Origin: an uncultured Prevotellaceae bacterium
GTDB taxonomy: Bacteria > Bacteroidota > Bacteroidia > Bacteroidales > Bacteroidaceae
NCBI GenBank assembly: GCA_902767775.1
Contig: CACXIP010000016.1
Span: forward strand, 1 to 64,000
Direction: 5' to 3'
DNA: 64,000 bases
The position numbers and the translations under genes were made by a program. Below the pieces are notes generated by a model. It was not told the DNA's origin. It was given only the letters and a program-made list of their open reading frames with translations, and searched no databases. This document shows positions 1 through 8,467 of this stretch, in pieces (positions within the stretch are counted from its first letter, which is position 1; the number at the start of each line of letters is the position of its first letter).

Positions 1-211
1 CGTTTTTCAGGCTGCCGACCTTGAACCCCACATATCTTGTCTCATTGATGACCCTTCCGTTGGGGTCGCGCTCCTCACTCATGCTGACAGAAGGTAAGAT
101 GGTCGTGGATTTCTCGATTTTCTCGAAAGCATCTTGTATATGTTTCTGTGCGTTGGCCAATACAGGCACCATCATCAAGAAAAAGATGGAAAGATAATTT
201 TTTGTTTTCAT
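1..211 (-). CDS. Secreted DUF5024-like protein, C-terminus outside the window
   Basis: The minus-strand frame opens with ATG at 211 and runs off the left edge after about 70 codons. The first 22 residues (MKTKNYLSIFFLMMVPVLANAQ) form a clear signal peptide with an ANAQ cleavage site. The mature part starts KHIQDAFEKIEKS and continues with a charged segment (SEERDPNGRVINETRYVGFK). It resembles small secreted DUF5024-type proteins that follow ECF sigma/anti-sigma pairs in Bacteroidales; this is from memory and no catalytic motif is visible. It starts 19 bases after the anti-sigma stop, so the three genes probably form one operon. Confidence 0.6.
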   Translation of the reverse strand, partial: MKTKNYLSIFFLMMVPVLANAQKHIQDAFEKIEKSTTILPSVSMSEERDPNGRVINETRYVGFKVGSLKN

Positions 212-230
212 GATTCTATGTTTTTTTGTT

Positions 231-998
231 TTACAATCTGACGGGGGACGGTAGGGCGTCATCGGTTATCACATAGTCACCCTCCTCGTCGATGACCAAA
301 CTGAAGTTGGGCTTTTGTGGCAAGGCATGGAAGGAAGCTTCCATCACCTCGTTTCTGATGGTCTGGCCGCTCTTCCTGATGGTCCTCTCACAGTCCTTGA
401 GCATTTCCTCAGCCAGGACAATGTTTTTCCTGCTTTGCCAAATGCCGTTGCCCAAGGTGTCCTCATAGAGGGTGTCGGAGATGGACGCTACTGCCTCCAT
501 GTGGGTGATTTGCCTTTTAGGGCTGAAGGAACGGCAGACTTTCATCTTCGTAGCTTTTGGGGTATCATTGACAGCATTTGGTTCTGGAGACTGTTCCAGG
601 GTTGAAACATGGCTATCGGTCGGCTCAACGTGTATGTCTTTGGAGTCACGCACCTTCACAGGCGTATGCTTGGCCACGGGCAAGGGCTGGTTGCCTTCCT
701 GTCCTTTCGGCCACGCAAGCAGCAGAAGTAGTGCAAGCGAAGCAGCCACAGCCAAGGCTGTCATCCATCCCCTACGCCTTGCAGGGGATGTCGTGAACGA
801 AGGTGCCCGTCCCTCGGTCATCATATTGTCATAAGCAACCTCTCCCATGGTCAGTTCGCCGAGCATCATCTTAATGGCCTCCCATTCCAGAGGGATGTCT
901 GCGCGTGACAATTCCCTGGCCAACCTCTTCTCCTCTTCCGGCGAAGTGGCTCCGTCGAGGTATTTGTCAATCAATAATTGAATATCCTTGTCTTTCAT
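231..998 (-). CDS. Membrane anti-sigma factor
   Basis: A 255-residue protein with a cytoplasmic N-terminal part (DKYLDGATSPEEEKRLAREL), typical of Bacteroidetes anti-sigma proteins without a zinc site. A basic stretch (SPARRRG) precedes one TM helix at about residues 79-96 (WMTALAVAASLALLLLLA). The extracytoplasmic part is about 150 residues and has no recognised domain. Its ATG overlaps the TGA of the sigma-factor gene by four bases (995-998, ATGA), suggesting translational coupling. By family analogy it sequesters the sigma factor at the inner membrane and releases it on an envelope signal. No SusC-type FecR domain is visible, so this looks like a stress or envelope pair rather than a PUL regulator. 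Confidence 0.72.
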   Translation of the reverse strand: MKDKDIQLLIDKYLDGATSPEEEKRLARELSRADIPLEWEAIKMMLGELTMGEVAYDNMMTEGRAPSFTTSPARRRGWMTALAVAASLALLLLLAWPKGQEGNQPLPVAKHTPVKVRDSKDIHVEPTDSHVSTLEQSPEPNAVNDTPKATKMKVCRSFSPKRQITHMEAVASISDTLYEDTLGNGIWQSRKNIVLAEEMLKDCERTIRKSGQTIRNEVMEASFHALPQKPNFSLVIDEEGDYVITDDALPSPVRL

Positions 999-1501
999 TG
1001 TCGGAGTCGTTTGAGTAATTCTTCATACACCTTCTTTCTTGCAGCAGATACCATGGCTGAGACGGAACTTTTCAGGATGCCTGTCTGCGCTGAGATTTCC
1101 TCCGTGGAGAGACCTTCCACCTGTCGCAGTTCAAACAGTTGCCGTTCTCGCGGTTTCAGTCTTGCGATGGCCTCATGCATCATCCGCCGCGTGTCTTTCT
1201 CCTCCAGCCGTTCCTGGGGAGAAACCGAGGGGTCTGGAAAGGCTACGAGGCAATCGTCCAAGTTCGCATGCTCCTGTCTTTTCTGCCTGTAATGGTTGAC
1301 GCAACAGTTTTTCGCCACACGCACAGCCAAACCCGTGACATTGCGTCCGGAATCGATCTGTCCGCAATACCGCCACAGTTGGAGCATCGCTTCCTGCACC
1401 GTATCTTCGGCATCATCGCCGTTACCGAAGAATGCCAGGGATACTTTTAGTATCTCTGCGCGCAACTTCGGTGCCATCTGTTCATACTCTGAGCGTGTCA
1501 T
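995..1501 (-). CDS. ECF RNA polymerase sigma-70 factor
   Basis: A 168-residue protein read from ATG at 1501 (MTRSEYEQMAP). An upstream in-frame start at 1558 would add an unconserved-looking leader and was not chosen. The sigma-2 region is near residues 10-75, with FFGNGDDAEDTVQEAMLQLW containing the typical DAEDxxQE core. Region 4 follows at about 110-165, with LKPRERQLFELRQVEGLSTEEIS as the helix-turn-helix. It directs RNA polymerase to a small regulon, likely including its own operon. It is first of three genes and overlaps the anti-sigma gene by four bases. Confidence 0.9.
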   Translation of the reverse strand: MTRSEYEQMAPKLRAEILKVSLAFFGNGDDAEDTVQEAMLQLWRYCGQIDSGRNVTGLAVRVAKNCCVNHYRQKRQEHANLDDCLVAFPDPSVSPQERLEEKDTRRMMHEAIARLKPRERQLFELRQVEGLSTEEISAQTGILKSSVSAMVSAARKKVYEELLKRLRQ

Positions 1502-1731
1502 ACATATAATATACGTTTCAAGAAGCAAAATATTAAGTCGTAAAATAATTTTTAACAAAGTGCAAATATCAGTTTTGAGTTAAATCTTTCAAATCTATAT
1601 AAATCTTTCTTTTTCTATTCTTCTGATTTGTTTGATTTGAACCGATTTGTAAGATTTCTGCGCGGAGCGCACTCTATTTTTATTATATGGAAGCGGAAGT
1701 ATGTTCGATGAAGTCATAAACCATATTATTT

Positions 1732-1762
1732 TTTGCGGAGTTGAGAAATTTAAGTATTTTTG
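1732..1762 (+). promoter_or_regulatory. Bacteroidales sigma-ABfr promoter for the S8 protease gene
   Basis: TTTG at 1732-1735, 19 bases, then TATTTTTG at 1755-1762. This fits the TTTG / TAnnTTTG consensus. Transcription would start near 1768 and leave a leader of about 80 bases before the ATG at 1847. The rest of the 1502-1846 gap is AT-rich with nothing else recognised. Confidence 0.6.
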
Positions 1763-1846
1763 CGGCCAACATAGGTGTTGTTTGCGCATGCATAAAATTG
1801 CAGGTTAGCACAATCTTTTCTACATTTTCAAATTTCGCATACCCTA

Positions 1847-4057
1847 ATGAAGAAATCATCCATTCTCTTTCTGCTGGCTTTGTTTGTCTTCAATGGCATT
1901 TTTGCACAACCTCCAGCCGATTTCCACAAGATGTCCCGACATCTTGTGGAAATCTTCCGTCAGCATCAGACAGGCCGGCATCATCGTTCACCACAATCCT
2001 CCCGCCCATTTGTCAGCGTTCTGATGACACTCACAAAGGGCAATATGCAGCAGGTCGCTCAGCAGTATGGGTTGGAAGTCATCGACAGCATCGGTCGTAT
2101 CTACATCGTCGATGTGGCTTATAGCGTATTGGGCAACCTCTCTAAAGACCATCGTGTGGAGCGTATAGAGGCAGAACCGATGGTGCGGCAGGCTATGGAC
2201 GTGACACCAGGGCAGGTGAACGCCACTGCTGTCCATAGTGGTGAGTCATTGCCACAGGCTTTTACAGGTGAGGGGGTGGCCGCTGGCATTTTTGACAATG
2301 GTTATGACTTCACCCATCCCGCTTTCCTCAATGCTGATGGCCAACTGAGGGCTCGTTACTACTACGACTTCTGCTGGCAGAACGAAGACGGGACAAAGGG
2401 GCATGCCATGACCACCACTGAAGAAATTGCCGCCTACGGAGGTACGCACCATGCTAATGCCAGTCTTCATGGCACCCATGTCATGGGAATCATGGCCGGG
2501 CGTGCCGTCGATGGCAAATATTCGGGGATGGCTCCTGATGCAGATATCTATGCGGTACACTTCAACTCATATCCGGAGGATTTTGAAACCTCCGACCAGC
2601 AGACTTCCGCAAATTGTGTGTTGGGCTTCAAATATATCTTCGACCAAGCCGAAAAAGATGGCAAGCCTTGTGTGGTGAACTTCAGCAATGGCGAGAGTTA
2701 TACGTTTGACAACCAACGTCTGCTGGAAAGCGAGGCATTGCAATCGCTGACAGGGCCGGGGCGCATCATTGTGGTCTGTGCGGGCAACGATGGCAACAGA
2801 ACTTCCTATCTGGAAAAACCCGTTGGAGTGAGGCATGCCGGCGCTGGCATGGTCAATGGCGTGGGTGGAGGAGACATTATTGATATGGATATTGTCACCC
2901 CAGGTAATCAGAACGTGCGCCTCGATTTCCTTGGGTTGCGGCTGATGGGTCTCACCATAGACAACACCATCAACTTCAGAACTGACAGCGTGCTGGAACT
3001 TTCGGGTGACACCTGTTCGCTTGCCACTACCACCCAACTGGGAGACGTGAGCCTGAAAGTGTGGAAGAGCGACTTCGTGGATGAGCGTGGCGACGTGTTC
3101 CACGTGCATGCTCAATTGCCCACTCCTGTCTATATGGTGCTCTGTGGCGCTCTCTTCTTGCTCACCAGCGATTCGCCGGCATGGGTATATTCTGATATTA
3201 AGTATTGTCCATTTGTCAATCTTACGGGGGTAGATGCCTATACTTTTGCCCAACCTGGTCATTCCATATGGTGGCCTGGAACACTTCCTGGACTCATCAC
3301 CGTGGGGGCCACTGGCTACAAGTCATCATTCCGTAATATTGATGGCAATATGAATACCGACTTGGATGAGTTTGCCGCAAAGGAAAAAGGACAGATTGCC
3401 CTCTTCTCATCGAAAGGACCGACCTATGAGGGACAGACGAAACCCGACGTGACGGCTCCGGGAATGAGCATCAATGCAGCCTTCAACAGTTATGTGACAG
3501 TCACCGAACAGTTGCGTAAGCAACTCACCGACAAAGTGGACTGTAACGGCAAGACCTATTACTACACAGCACAGAGCGGCACTTCGATGGCCTCGCCGGT
3601 GGTGGCTGGAGCCATTGCACTTTGGCTGCAGGCCAACCCCGACCTGACCACAGAACAGATCAAAGATGTGTTTGCTCACACCTGTACCCATCCAGAGCAG
3701 AATATGGACTATCCCAACAACACCTATGGCTATGGGCAGATAGATGTCTACAAAGGCCTGCTCTATATCCTTGACCTGCCTAATTCCATTCCTGAATTGT
3801 CGCAGCAGCAACCGGCCGAGGCACGTTTCTCTCTTCAGGGTCGTCGACTGAGCGTACACTTCACAAATGCGGCACCTATCATCGACTCTCCAGCATCCCT
3901 TTCCGTATACACTACCGATGGCCGCAAGATGCGCTCCATACTCCTTGATGGCGATATGTCGGCAGACTTGAGTGCACTGCCAGTGGGGCTTTATGCCATA
4001 CAACTCACCACTGATCACCGGTCAACCACAGGTTCCACTCTCCTGCGTCTGAAATAG
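1847..4057 (+). CDS. Secreted subtilisin-like serine peptidase (S8 family)
   Basis: A 736-residue protein. Residues 1-21 are a signal peptide (ending GIFAQ). The S8 catalytic triad is readable: Asp150 in GIFDNGYDFTHP, His208 in LHGTHVMGIMAG and Ser580 in SGTSMASPVVAGA; the oxyanion-hole Asn is in VVCAGNDGN. About 370 residues separate His and Ser, longer than in plain subtilisin, so an insertion domain lies near residues 310-470. The last ~70 residues (SVYTTDGRKMRS...LPVGLYAIQL) look like the beta-strand-rich sorting tail found on many secreted Bacteroidetes proteins, perhaps type IX secretion cargo. It probably degrades extracellular proteins. It has its own promoter and no close same-strand partner. 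A strong hairpin lies just after the signal-peptide codons. Confidence 0.9.
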   Translation: MKKSSILFLLALFVFNGIFAQPPADFHKMSRHLVEIFRQHQTGRHHRSPQSSRPFVSVLMTLTKGNMQQVAQQYGLEVIDSIGRIYIVDVAYSVLGNLSKDHRVERIEAEPMVRQAMDVTPGQVNATAVHSGESLPQAFTGEGVAAGIFDNGYDFTHPAFLNADGQLRARYYYDFCWQNEDGTKGHAMTTTEEIAAYGGTHHANASLHGTHVMGIMAGRAVDGKYSGMAPDADIYAVHFNSYPEDFETSDQQTSANCVLGFKYIFDQAEKDGKPCVVNFSNGESYTFDNQRLLESEALQSLTGPGRIIVVCAGNDGNRTSYLEKPVGVRHAGAGMVNGVGGGDIIDMDIVTPGNQNVRLDFLGLRLMGLTIDNTINFRTDSVLELSGDTCSLATTTQLGDVSLKVWKSDFVDERGDVFHVHAQLPTPVYMVLCGALFLLTSDSPAWVYSDIKYCPFVNLTGVDAYTFAQPGHSIWWPGTLPGLITVGATGYKSSFRNIDGNMNTDLDEFAAKEKGQIALFSSKGPTYEGQTKPDVTAPGMSINAAFNSYVTVTEQLRKQLTDKVDCNGKTYYYTAQSGTSMASPVVAGAIALWLQANPDLTTEQIKDVFAHTCTHPEQNMDYPNNTYGYGQIDVYKGLLYILDLPNSIPELSQQQPAEARFSLQGRRLSVHFTNAAPIIDSPASLSVYTTDGRKMRSILLDGDMSADLSALPVGLYAIQLTTDHRSTTGSTLLRLK
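1919..1954 (+). repeat. Perfect 16-bp inverted repeat inside the protease coding region
   Basis: Bases 1919-1934 are the exact reverse complement of 1939-1954, with a CCCG loop at 1935-1938. The hairpin begins 72 bases into the coding sequence, just after the signal peptide. No T run follows, so it is not a standard terminator. Confidence 0.85.
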
Positions 4058-4146
4058 ACTGGCTGATTCAAATCAGAACATTAACTTTGGAATCATAAAA
4101 ATGCGTTAAAGTGTACAAAAACAATGAATGTTGTGGAAAAAACATG

Positions 4147-4154
4147 TACCTTTG
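4147..4154 (+). promoter_or_regulatory. -7 element upstream of the PAP2 phosphatase gene
   Basis: TACCTTTG matches TAnnTTTG and lies 56 bases before the ATG at 4211. No good TTTG element is seen at the expected distance. The rest of the 4058-4210 gap shows nothing else. Confidence 0.4.
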
Positions 4155-4210
4155 CAGTTCAAATCATCAAATAGAACAAATCATAATTAATATTATTATA
4201 ATTGCTGAAT

Positions 4211-5065
4211 ATGAAAAAGATACTATTGATGGCTATAACCGCCATTATGGTTACAATGAGTGTTAACGCACAGGATGATGCTGTGCAGCCATATTTTCAG
4301 TTAGACCAAATGCCTAAGTTGATTGATATCATGCCGGCTCCTCCTTCTTTCGATAGCCCCGAGTTTGCCAACGATGTGGTGCGCTATTGCTGGGGCAAGC
4401 AGCAGCGACAGGATAAAGAACGCGTGGAACTGGCTATAGCCGATGCTGAATGGGATGACCATACCAAACTCTATGCACAGTGGAAAGATGCTTTCGGACT
4501 GGAGATTACAGAGGCCGGCACTCCGGAGATTTGGAAACTCATGGAGACCAGTCTTGCCACTACCGACCCCATGCGCAAGGAGACCAAGGCCTTCTATCAT
4601 CGCCAGCGTCCTTTTGAGCGTTTCGACGACAGCATGCCATCCCATGAGGAAGACGAGTTGCGCGGTGAGGGCAGTTATCCTTCCGGCCACAGTCTTCGTG
4701 GATGGGGTATCTCGTTGCTCCTGGCACAGATAGCCCCCGCACGTGCCAATGAAATCTTCAGCCGTGGCTGGGACTACTGCAATAGCCGTGTTATCGTCGG
4801 TGCCCACTGGCAGAGCGATGTCGATGCCAGCCGCACTGCTGCCAGCATCGGTTTTTGCGCATTGCAGGGCAGCGAAGCCTTCATCGCACAGATGAAGAAG
4901 GCTCAGCAGGAATATCAGGAAAAGACTGGCAGTGCGGCCATACGTCCTGCCGTTGCTCCGGCACAGCAGCAATCTGCCCGTATCTACCGCATTGACGGTA
5001 CACTCGTTGACGAGAATGCTCATGGTATCGTCATTGAGGATGGGCTGAAAAAAGTGAAGCCGTGA
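4211..5065 (+). CDS. Secreted PAP2-family acid phosphatase
   Basis: 284 residues from ATG at 4211; an upstream TTG was rejected because the ATG begins a clean signal peptide (MKKILLMAITAIMVTMSVNAQ). The three PAP2 signature blocks are present: KAFYHRQRPFERF (KxxxxxxRP), GSYPSGHSLRG (PSGH) and CNSRVIVGAHWQSDVDA (SRxxxxxHxxxD). The family, like bacterial class A nonspecific acid phosphatases, removes phosphate from monoesters through a phosphohistidine intermediate in the periplasm. The C-terminal ~55 residues after the last motif are extra and end in a short beta-like segment (ARIYRIDGTLVDENAHG). It is followed 19 bases later by a small membrane protein on the same strand. Confidence 0.9.
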   Translation: MKKILLMAITAIMVTMSVNAQDDAVQPYFQLDQMPKLIDIMPAPPSFDSPEFANDVVRYCWGKQQRQDKERVELAIADAEWDDHTKLYAQWKDAFGLEITEAGTPEIWKLMETSLATTDPMRKETKAFYHRQRPFERFDDSMPSHEEDELRGEGSYPSGHSLRGWGISLLLAQIAPARANEIFSRGWDYCNSRVIVGAHWQSDVDASRTAASIGFCALQGSEAFIAQMKKAQQEYQEKTGSAAIRPAVAPAQQQSARIYRIDGTLVDENAHGIVIEDGLKKVKP

Positions 5066-5084
5066 GGCAGTTAACCCATCGAGC

Positions 5085-5849
5085 ATGAACATCAAATTGC
5101 ATACGCCAAAAAGTCTGAAGGCTGGCAGCGGAATGTCTTCAATGAGACAATTCCTGCTTTCGCTGCTGGCCACTACTGTGTCTATTGCTCTCACTTTCGG
5201 TACAGCGGCTGTCGTCGACCATAACAAGAAGCAGAAAGAGAAACGCGAGATTGTGATGATGGTGATGTACGATTTGCACAACTCAATGAAATCTTTGGAA
5301 GAAGTAGATTCCAACCTCCACCAGATAATGGACTTGCAACTGCAGATAGCAGAAGACACCACCCTGTTTCCAATATTGAAGTACGATATAATGAAGAGTG
5401 TGCCAAGGCTTGAATATACAGAGACAGTAGAACGCATATTCTCTTCGAACATCGAAAGCATCAATACGGTGGGCAATGTGCTGTTCACGGAGATTGTTTC
5501 GGAATTCTATTTGAATCGCAAGCAATACAAAACTGAAATATGTGACTCGATTTTCAATGAAGTGAAAAGAACTTCTCCTTTCGAGTCTTTAAAGGATATC
5601 CTCGATTTTGATTTCTATTTTTATGCCCTTATTAGCGGTTTATGGCGGTACGACATGCAACAAAAGTACGCCAATTGCAAGAAGATGATGGGTGTCACCG
5701 ATGAGCAATTGAATGTTTATATAAGTGAGAGAGAGAGTTTTGAAAAAGGCAAAACTGATGGGCAACAAGTACAGGACTCTCTCATAAAAAAGTTTGGGGC
5801 GATTAATCAGAGATTAGAAGTAGCCAAGAAGAAATTAAAATTGGAATAA
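5085..5849 (+). CDS. Single-pass membrane protein of unknown function
   Basis: 254 residues, not recognised at family level with confidence; it recalls DUF6090-type Bacteroidetes proteins. One TM helix spans about residues 22-43 (RQFLLSLLATTVSIALTFGTAA), followed by a basic and coiled-coil-like segment (HNKKQKEKREIVMMVMYDLHNSM). The rest is mostly helical and acidic, ending in a lysine-rich helix (QRLEVAKKKLKLE). Base composition is visibly more AT-rich than the flanking phosphatase. It starts 19 bases after the phosphatase stop and may share its transcript. Confidence 0.65.
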   Translation: MNIKLHTPKSLKAGSGMSSMRQFLLSLLATTVSIALTFGTAAVVDHNKKQKEKREIVMMVMYDLHNSMKSLEEVDSNLHQIMDLQLQIAEDTTLFPILKYDIMKSVPRLEYTETVERIFSSNIESINTVGNVLFTEIVSEFYLNRKQYKTEICDSIFNEVKRTSPFESLKDILDFDFYFYALISGLWRYDMQQKYANCKKMMGVTDEQLNVYISERESFEKGKTDGQQVQDSLIKKFGAINQRLEVAKKKLKLE

Positions 5850-5931
5850 TATTTCTGTCACTGTCAGATTTCTGTTATTTCATACTCTTTATCATAAAGA
5901 GCAACAATTTTTCATTTAAAAACATACAATT

Positions 5932-6249
5932 ATGATTCTGACAACAACCCCGCAGATTGAAGGACGCCCGATACAGAGATATTTGGGCGTGGTGACAGGT
6001 GAAACCATTATTGGTGCCAATTTTGTGAAAGATTTCTTCGCTGGTATCCGTGATATAGTAGGCGGACGCTCAGCAAGTTATGAGAATGTGCTGCGCGAGG
6101 CAAAGGATACCTCCATGAAGGAGATGATGGACCGTGCCCAGGCTATGGGTGCCAATGCCATAGTGGGTATAGACATCGACTATGAGACCATCGGCGCCAA
6201 CAGTTCAATGCTCATGGTCGCCACCAGCGGCACGGCAGTAGTGATATAG
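5932..6249 (+). CDS. YbjQ/UPF0145 family heavy-metal-binding-like protein
   Basis: 105 residues covering the whole family length. The start [30 protein letters not shown] and the core [20 protein letters not shown] plus [13 protein letters not shown] are typical of YbjQ (DUF74) proteins, which form homo-oligomeric beta rings. The function is unknown; the old heavy-metal label is structural. No signal peptide, so cytoplasmic. It is followed by a rho-independent terminator and appears to end this transcript. Confidence 0.88.
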   Translation: MILTTTPQIEGRPIQRYLGVVTGETIIGANFVKDFFAGIRDIVGGRSASYENVLREAKDTSMKEMMDRAQAMGANAIVGIDIDYETIGANSSMLMVATSGTAVVI

Positions 6250-6312
6250 GCTTACGACATAAGAGTGGGATTCTCCTATCTTTATGGGTTCAAATAATAG
6301 AATGTTTCTTAA

Positions 6313-6336
6313 AAGAGGGTGTTGAAGCACCCTCTT
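6313..6336 (+). terminator. Terminator after the YbjQ-like gene
   Basis: Nine-base perfect stem 6313-6321 / 6328-6336 (AAGAGGGTG and its complement) with a TTGAAG loop and a T-rich tail (ATTTGTTTT). It lies 63 bases after the stop, between converging genes. Confidence 0.7.
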
Positions 6337-6389
6337 ATTTGTTTTGAACCAGCCGTTTTCAAAACTCTCCTTCCAAATCATGTCTCTTT

Positions 6390-6683
6390 TTATCCCTTGG
6401 AAACCTTAGCCCTATTCATAACAATTGTTTCCTCCAAAGGCGCTCCCATTGTCCAATATTTGTAGCCATCAATGTAGAGATATGGCAGAACATTCTTACC
6501 CCATCGCTCCTCCACACCGTAACGACGCTGCATATTGATGAAATACAAGAATTCCTCCTCTTTCAAAGGACATTTGCCTCGCACGATATACTCGTGAGGC
6601 GCCCACGGCATCGTCTTGGCAAACGTCCATTGACAACGGGCTATCATCTCGCATAGGTTTTCATAATCTAATTTGTCTGTCAT
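6390..6683 (-). CDS. Small conserved hypothetical protein
   Basis: 97 residues, soluble, no signal or TM. The sequence (CQWTFAKTMPWAPHEYIVRG, FINMQRRYGVEERWG, YLYIDGYKYWTMG) is rich in Trp and Tyr and looks like a compact globular protein of a kind often seen in gut anaerobes, but I cannot name its function. It lies 30 bases downstream of the 445-residue gene on the same strand and may be cotranscribed. Confidence 0.65.
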   Translation of the reverse strand: MTDKLDYENLCEMIARCQWTFAKTMPWAPHEYIVRGKCPLKEEEFLYFINMQRRYGVEERWGKNVLPYLYIDGYKYWTMGAPLEETIVMNRAKVSKG

Positions 6684-6713
6684 TTCTTATCCTCCATTCA
6701 AAAAATGATTCTC

Positions 6714-8051
6714 CTAATCCTTTTCTTTATAGCCTAAAAAGAATTTGAAATCTACATCCTCTGCCATCTGATGCACCTTCTCCACATAATCATGCCATGC
6801 CTCACTGAGCCTCATGGCAGTGATGTCATCCAGAATCATTCCGGAATGGCCTTCCTCCCAGTTGAAACTGGGCATCGCCTTGCTCAGTTCTTCTGTTGTC
6901 AGCAAGAGCGGCGACTTGTCGGGATGAATCATGTGGCTCAGGCTCATTCGGATGTAATATACCTTACGGCCTTTGCCGCTCCAGTCTTCATCGGAGTATG
7001 GCGTGCCGATGATGGTTCCATGCATCACCACGCCATGTTTCCCACTCCCGGTGCGTATCATATAAAACTTGTCACCATAGTGAGCTTTCTGGTAGTCCCA
7101 GATGCTCCAGTCATAGTAGAAGTCATCCTCCTCAAAATCATCCATCGCATCCTCAAACTCACACAATTTGTAGTTGCTGATGTCTGTGTTCCACCGCATG
7201 ATAAAGGTCTTACGGAAATGCTCCTTGACGATGCCCTCGGCTTTGTCAAACAGTTCGCCCCATTGTTCTTCATTCATCTTGTAGAGAAAAGCTTGCGCTG
7301 CGTCCACTCTCCTGAACTCAATTTGACCGTCCAAAAGCTGGCAGAAATCCTCAAACCTCACCATCTTGCAGGTGTTCTTTTTCATCATCCCCACATACTG
7401 GCAGGCACCGATGAAGACATCATCTGAATTGTCCACTACCCTGATTGAACTGAGTTCCTCATCATCCGTGATGTGGCGTTTCTCCTCTCTTACATCCTTG
7501 CTATCAGAATAAGCCCACTGCAAGAAGACAAAACCCTTGAAGGCGGCTGATACGCCATCTGCGTTCTTATCATTGTTTTGATAGAATGAGGGATTGAGAT
7601 AAAAGTCTCTGTTCACTCCTGCCAGCACCGTTCTATCGCCTTTTTTGATGATGTCAGCCATGTTCTTGAGGCGAAGGCTCCATTGCTCCTCCGCATCACA
7701 GTCGGTCAGTTTTACGGATTTCTCATCCTCATCCGTAATTCTTGCCATGCGATGCACTTTCATTACTGCATTGAGAAAAGCATAACATAGCCGGACATCT
7801 AATTTGGAAGCAAGCCAGGGCAATTCAACAACTAATGTCTCACCTATTAGCAGTTTGACGTTAACCCCTTGTGCTGAACCATTCTTTGCCATCAGAGTAA
7901 AATATTCCTGTTCAATTTCCGAATGAAAATAATACCGTCTCAGCACATACATGTCATCAGCATGTTCTTGGAATATCTTTATTGTTCGCTCAATGACCTT
8001 TTGCTTATTGAATTTACGGATTCCTTTGATTGTGTATTTCTGAATCATCAT
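6714..8051 (-). CDS. Hypothetical cytoplasmic protein, unrecognised
   Basis: 445 residues without signal peptide or TM. It is acidic, with a notable Asp/Glu stretch (FEDAMDDFEEDDFYYDW) in the middle and a conserved-looking C-terminal part (MIRTGSGKHGVVMHGTIIG, PSFNWEEGHSGMILDD). No catalytic signature is recognised. Two adjacent ATG codons (8049-8051 and 8046-8048) could each start it. A TACTTTTG element on the minus strand at 8082-8089 supports transcription from just upstream. It is probably the first of a two-gene unit with the 97-residue protein. Confidence 0.6.
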   Translation of the reverse strand: MMIQKYTIKGIRKFNKQKVIERTIKIFQEHADDMYVLRRYYFHSEIEQEYFTLMAKNGSAQGVNVKLLIGETLVVELPWLASKLDVRLCYAFLNAVMKVHRMARITDEDEKSVKLTDCDAEEQWSLRLKNMADIIKKGDRTVLAGVNRDFYLNPSFYQNNDKNADGVSAAFKGFVFLQWAYSDSKDVREEKRHITDDEELSSIRVVDNSDDVFIGACQYVGMMKKNTCKMVRFEDFCQLLDGQIEFRRVDAAQAFLYKMNEEQWGELFDKAEGIVKEHFRKTFIMRWNTDISNYKLCEFEDAMDDFEEDDFYYDWSIWDYQKAHYGDKFYMIRTGSGKHGVVMHGTIIGTPYSDEDWSGKGRKVYYIRMSLSHMIHPDKSPLLLTTEELSKAMPSFNWEEGHSGMILDDITAMRLSEAWHDYVEKVHQMAEDVDFKFFLGYKEKD

Positions 8052-8081
8052 TTATATAGTTTTGTTTCGTTTTTGATACTG

Positions 8082-8089
8082 CAAAAGTA
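8082..8089 (-). promoter_or_regulatory. -7 element for the 445-residue gene
   Basis: On the minus strand this reads TACTTTTG, matching TAnnTTTG, 31 bases upstream of the start. No convincing TTTG is seen 19-20 bases further upstream; the 46-bp repeat begins at 8105. Confidence 0.45.
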
Positions 8090-8104
8090 TCGTCAAGCTG
8101 TCCC

Positions 8105-8232
8105 AAATCGCGGCACAAGCGAGAGAAAAAGACGAAAAACTTGTTTTTCAGTCTTCTTCCGAGCGCCGAAGCGTTTCAACAGAGTTAAATCGCGGCACAA
8201 GCGAGAGAAAAAGACGAAAAACTTGTTTTTCA
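8105..8232. repeat. Two direct copies of a 46-bp element with an internal hairpin
   Basis: 8105-8150 and 8187-8232 are identical over 46 bases and 82 bases apart start to start. Each copy contains GAAAAAC-TT-GTTTTTC, a self-complementary core, preceded by GGCACAAGCGAGAG. The 36 bases between the copies include the palindrome-like GAGCGCCGAAGCG. An open minus-strand frame through the copies (FFVFFSRLCRD, FRLFLSLVPRFG) is low-complexity and judged non-coding. It lies in a 416-bp gap that also contains a terminator at 8256-8294. The remaining part, 8295-8467, shows nothing I recognise. Confidence 0.85.
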
Positions 8233-8255
8233 AGTTGACAACGATAGTAACGCAT

Positions 8256-8294
8256 AACAAAAGCCCCATACTGGCATCACTGCTGGTATGGGGC
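8256..8294 (-). terminator. Terminator for the WYL regulator transcript
   Basis: Perfect nine-base stem 8263-8271 / 8286-8294 (GCCCCATAC and GTATGGGGC). On the minus strand it is followed by TTTTGTT. It lies about 175 bases past the WYL gene stop, the likely end of the GH2-GH106-WYL transcript. Confidence 0.6.
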
Positions 8295-8467
8295 AAAACC
8301 CTTAGATAATAGTAGTTGCGAGTATGAAAACCACTACCGTTTATTTTCTATACTGCAAAGTTAAGATAGTGTTGTCTCAAATCTTGGGACAACCTCATGT
8401 TTTTTTGCTGTTTATTCGGCATTTTTCCCATTAGTCTCTGTTGAGCGCAAATTTCCTACGAAAGTCA

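Noticed and set aside
4063-4076. CTGATT-CA-AATCAG palindrome after the protease gene as a terminator
   Set aside because: Two-base loop and no T run.
4301-5488. 395-codon antisense frame over the PAP2 and membrane-protein genes
   Set aside because: Both plus-strand genes have signal or TM features and motifs; the antisense product does not.
8093-8296. Minus-strand open frame of 67 codons across the 46-bp repeats
   Set aside because: Its product only translates the repeats (Phe/Arg-rich, low complexity); no family likeness.
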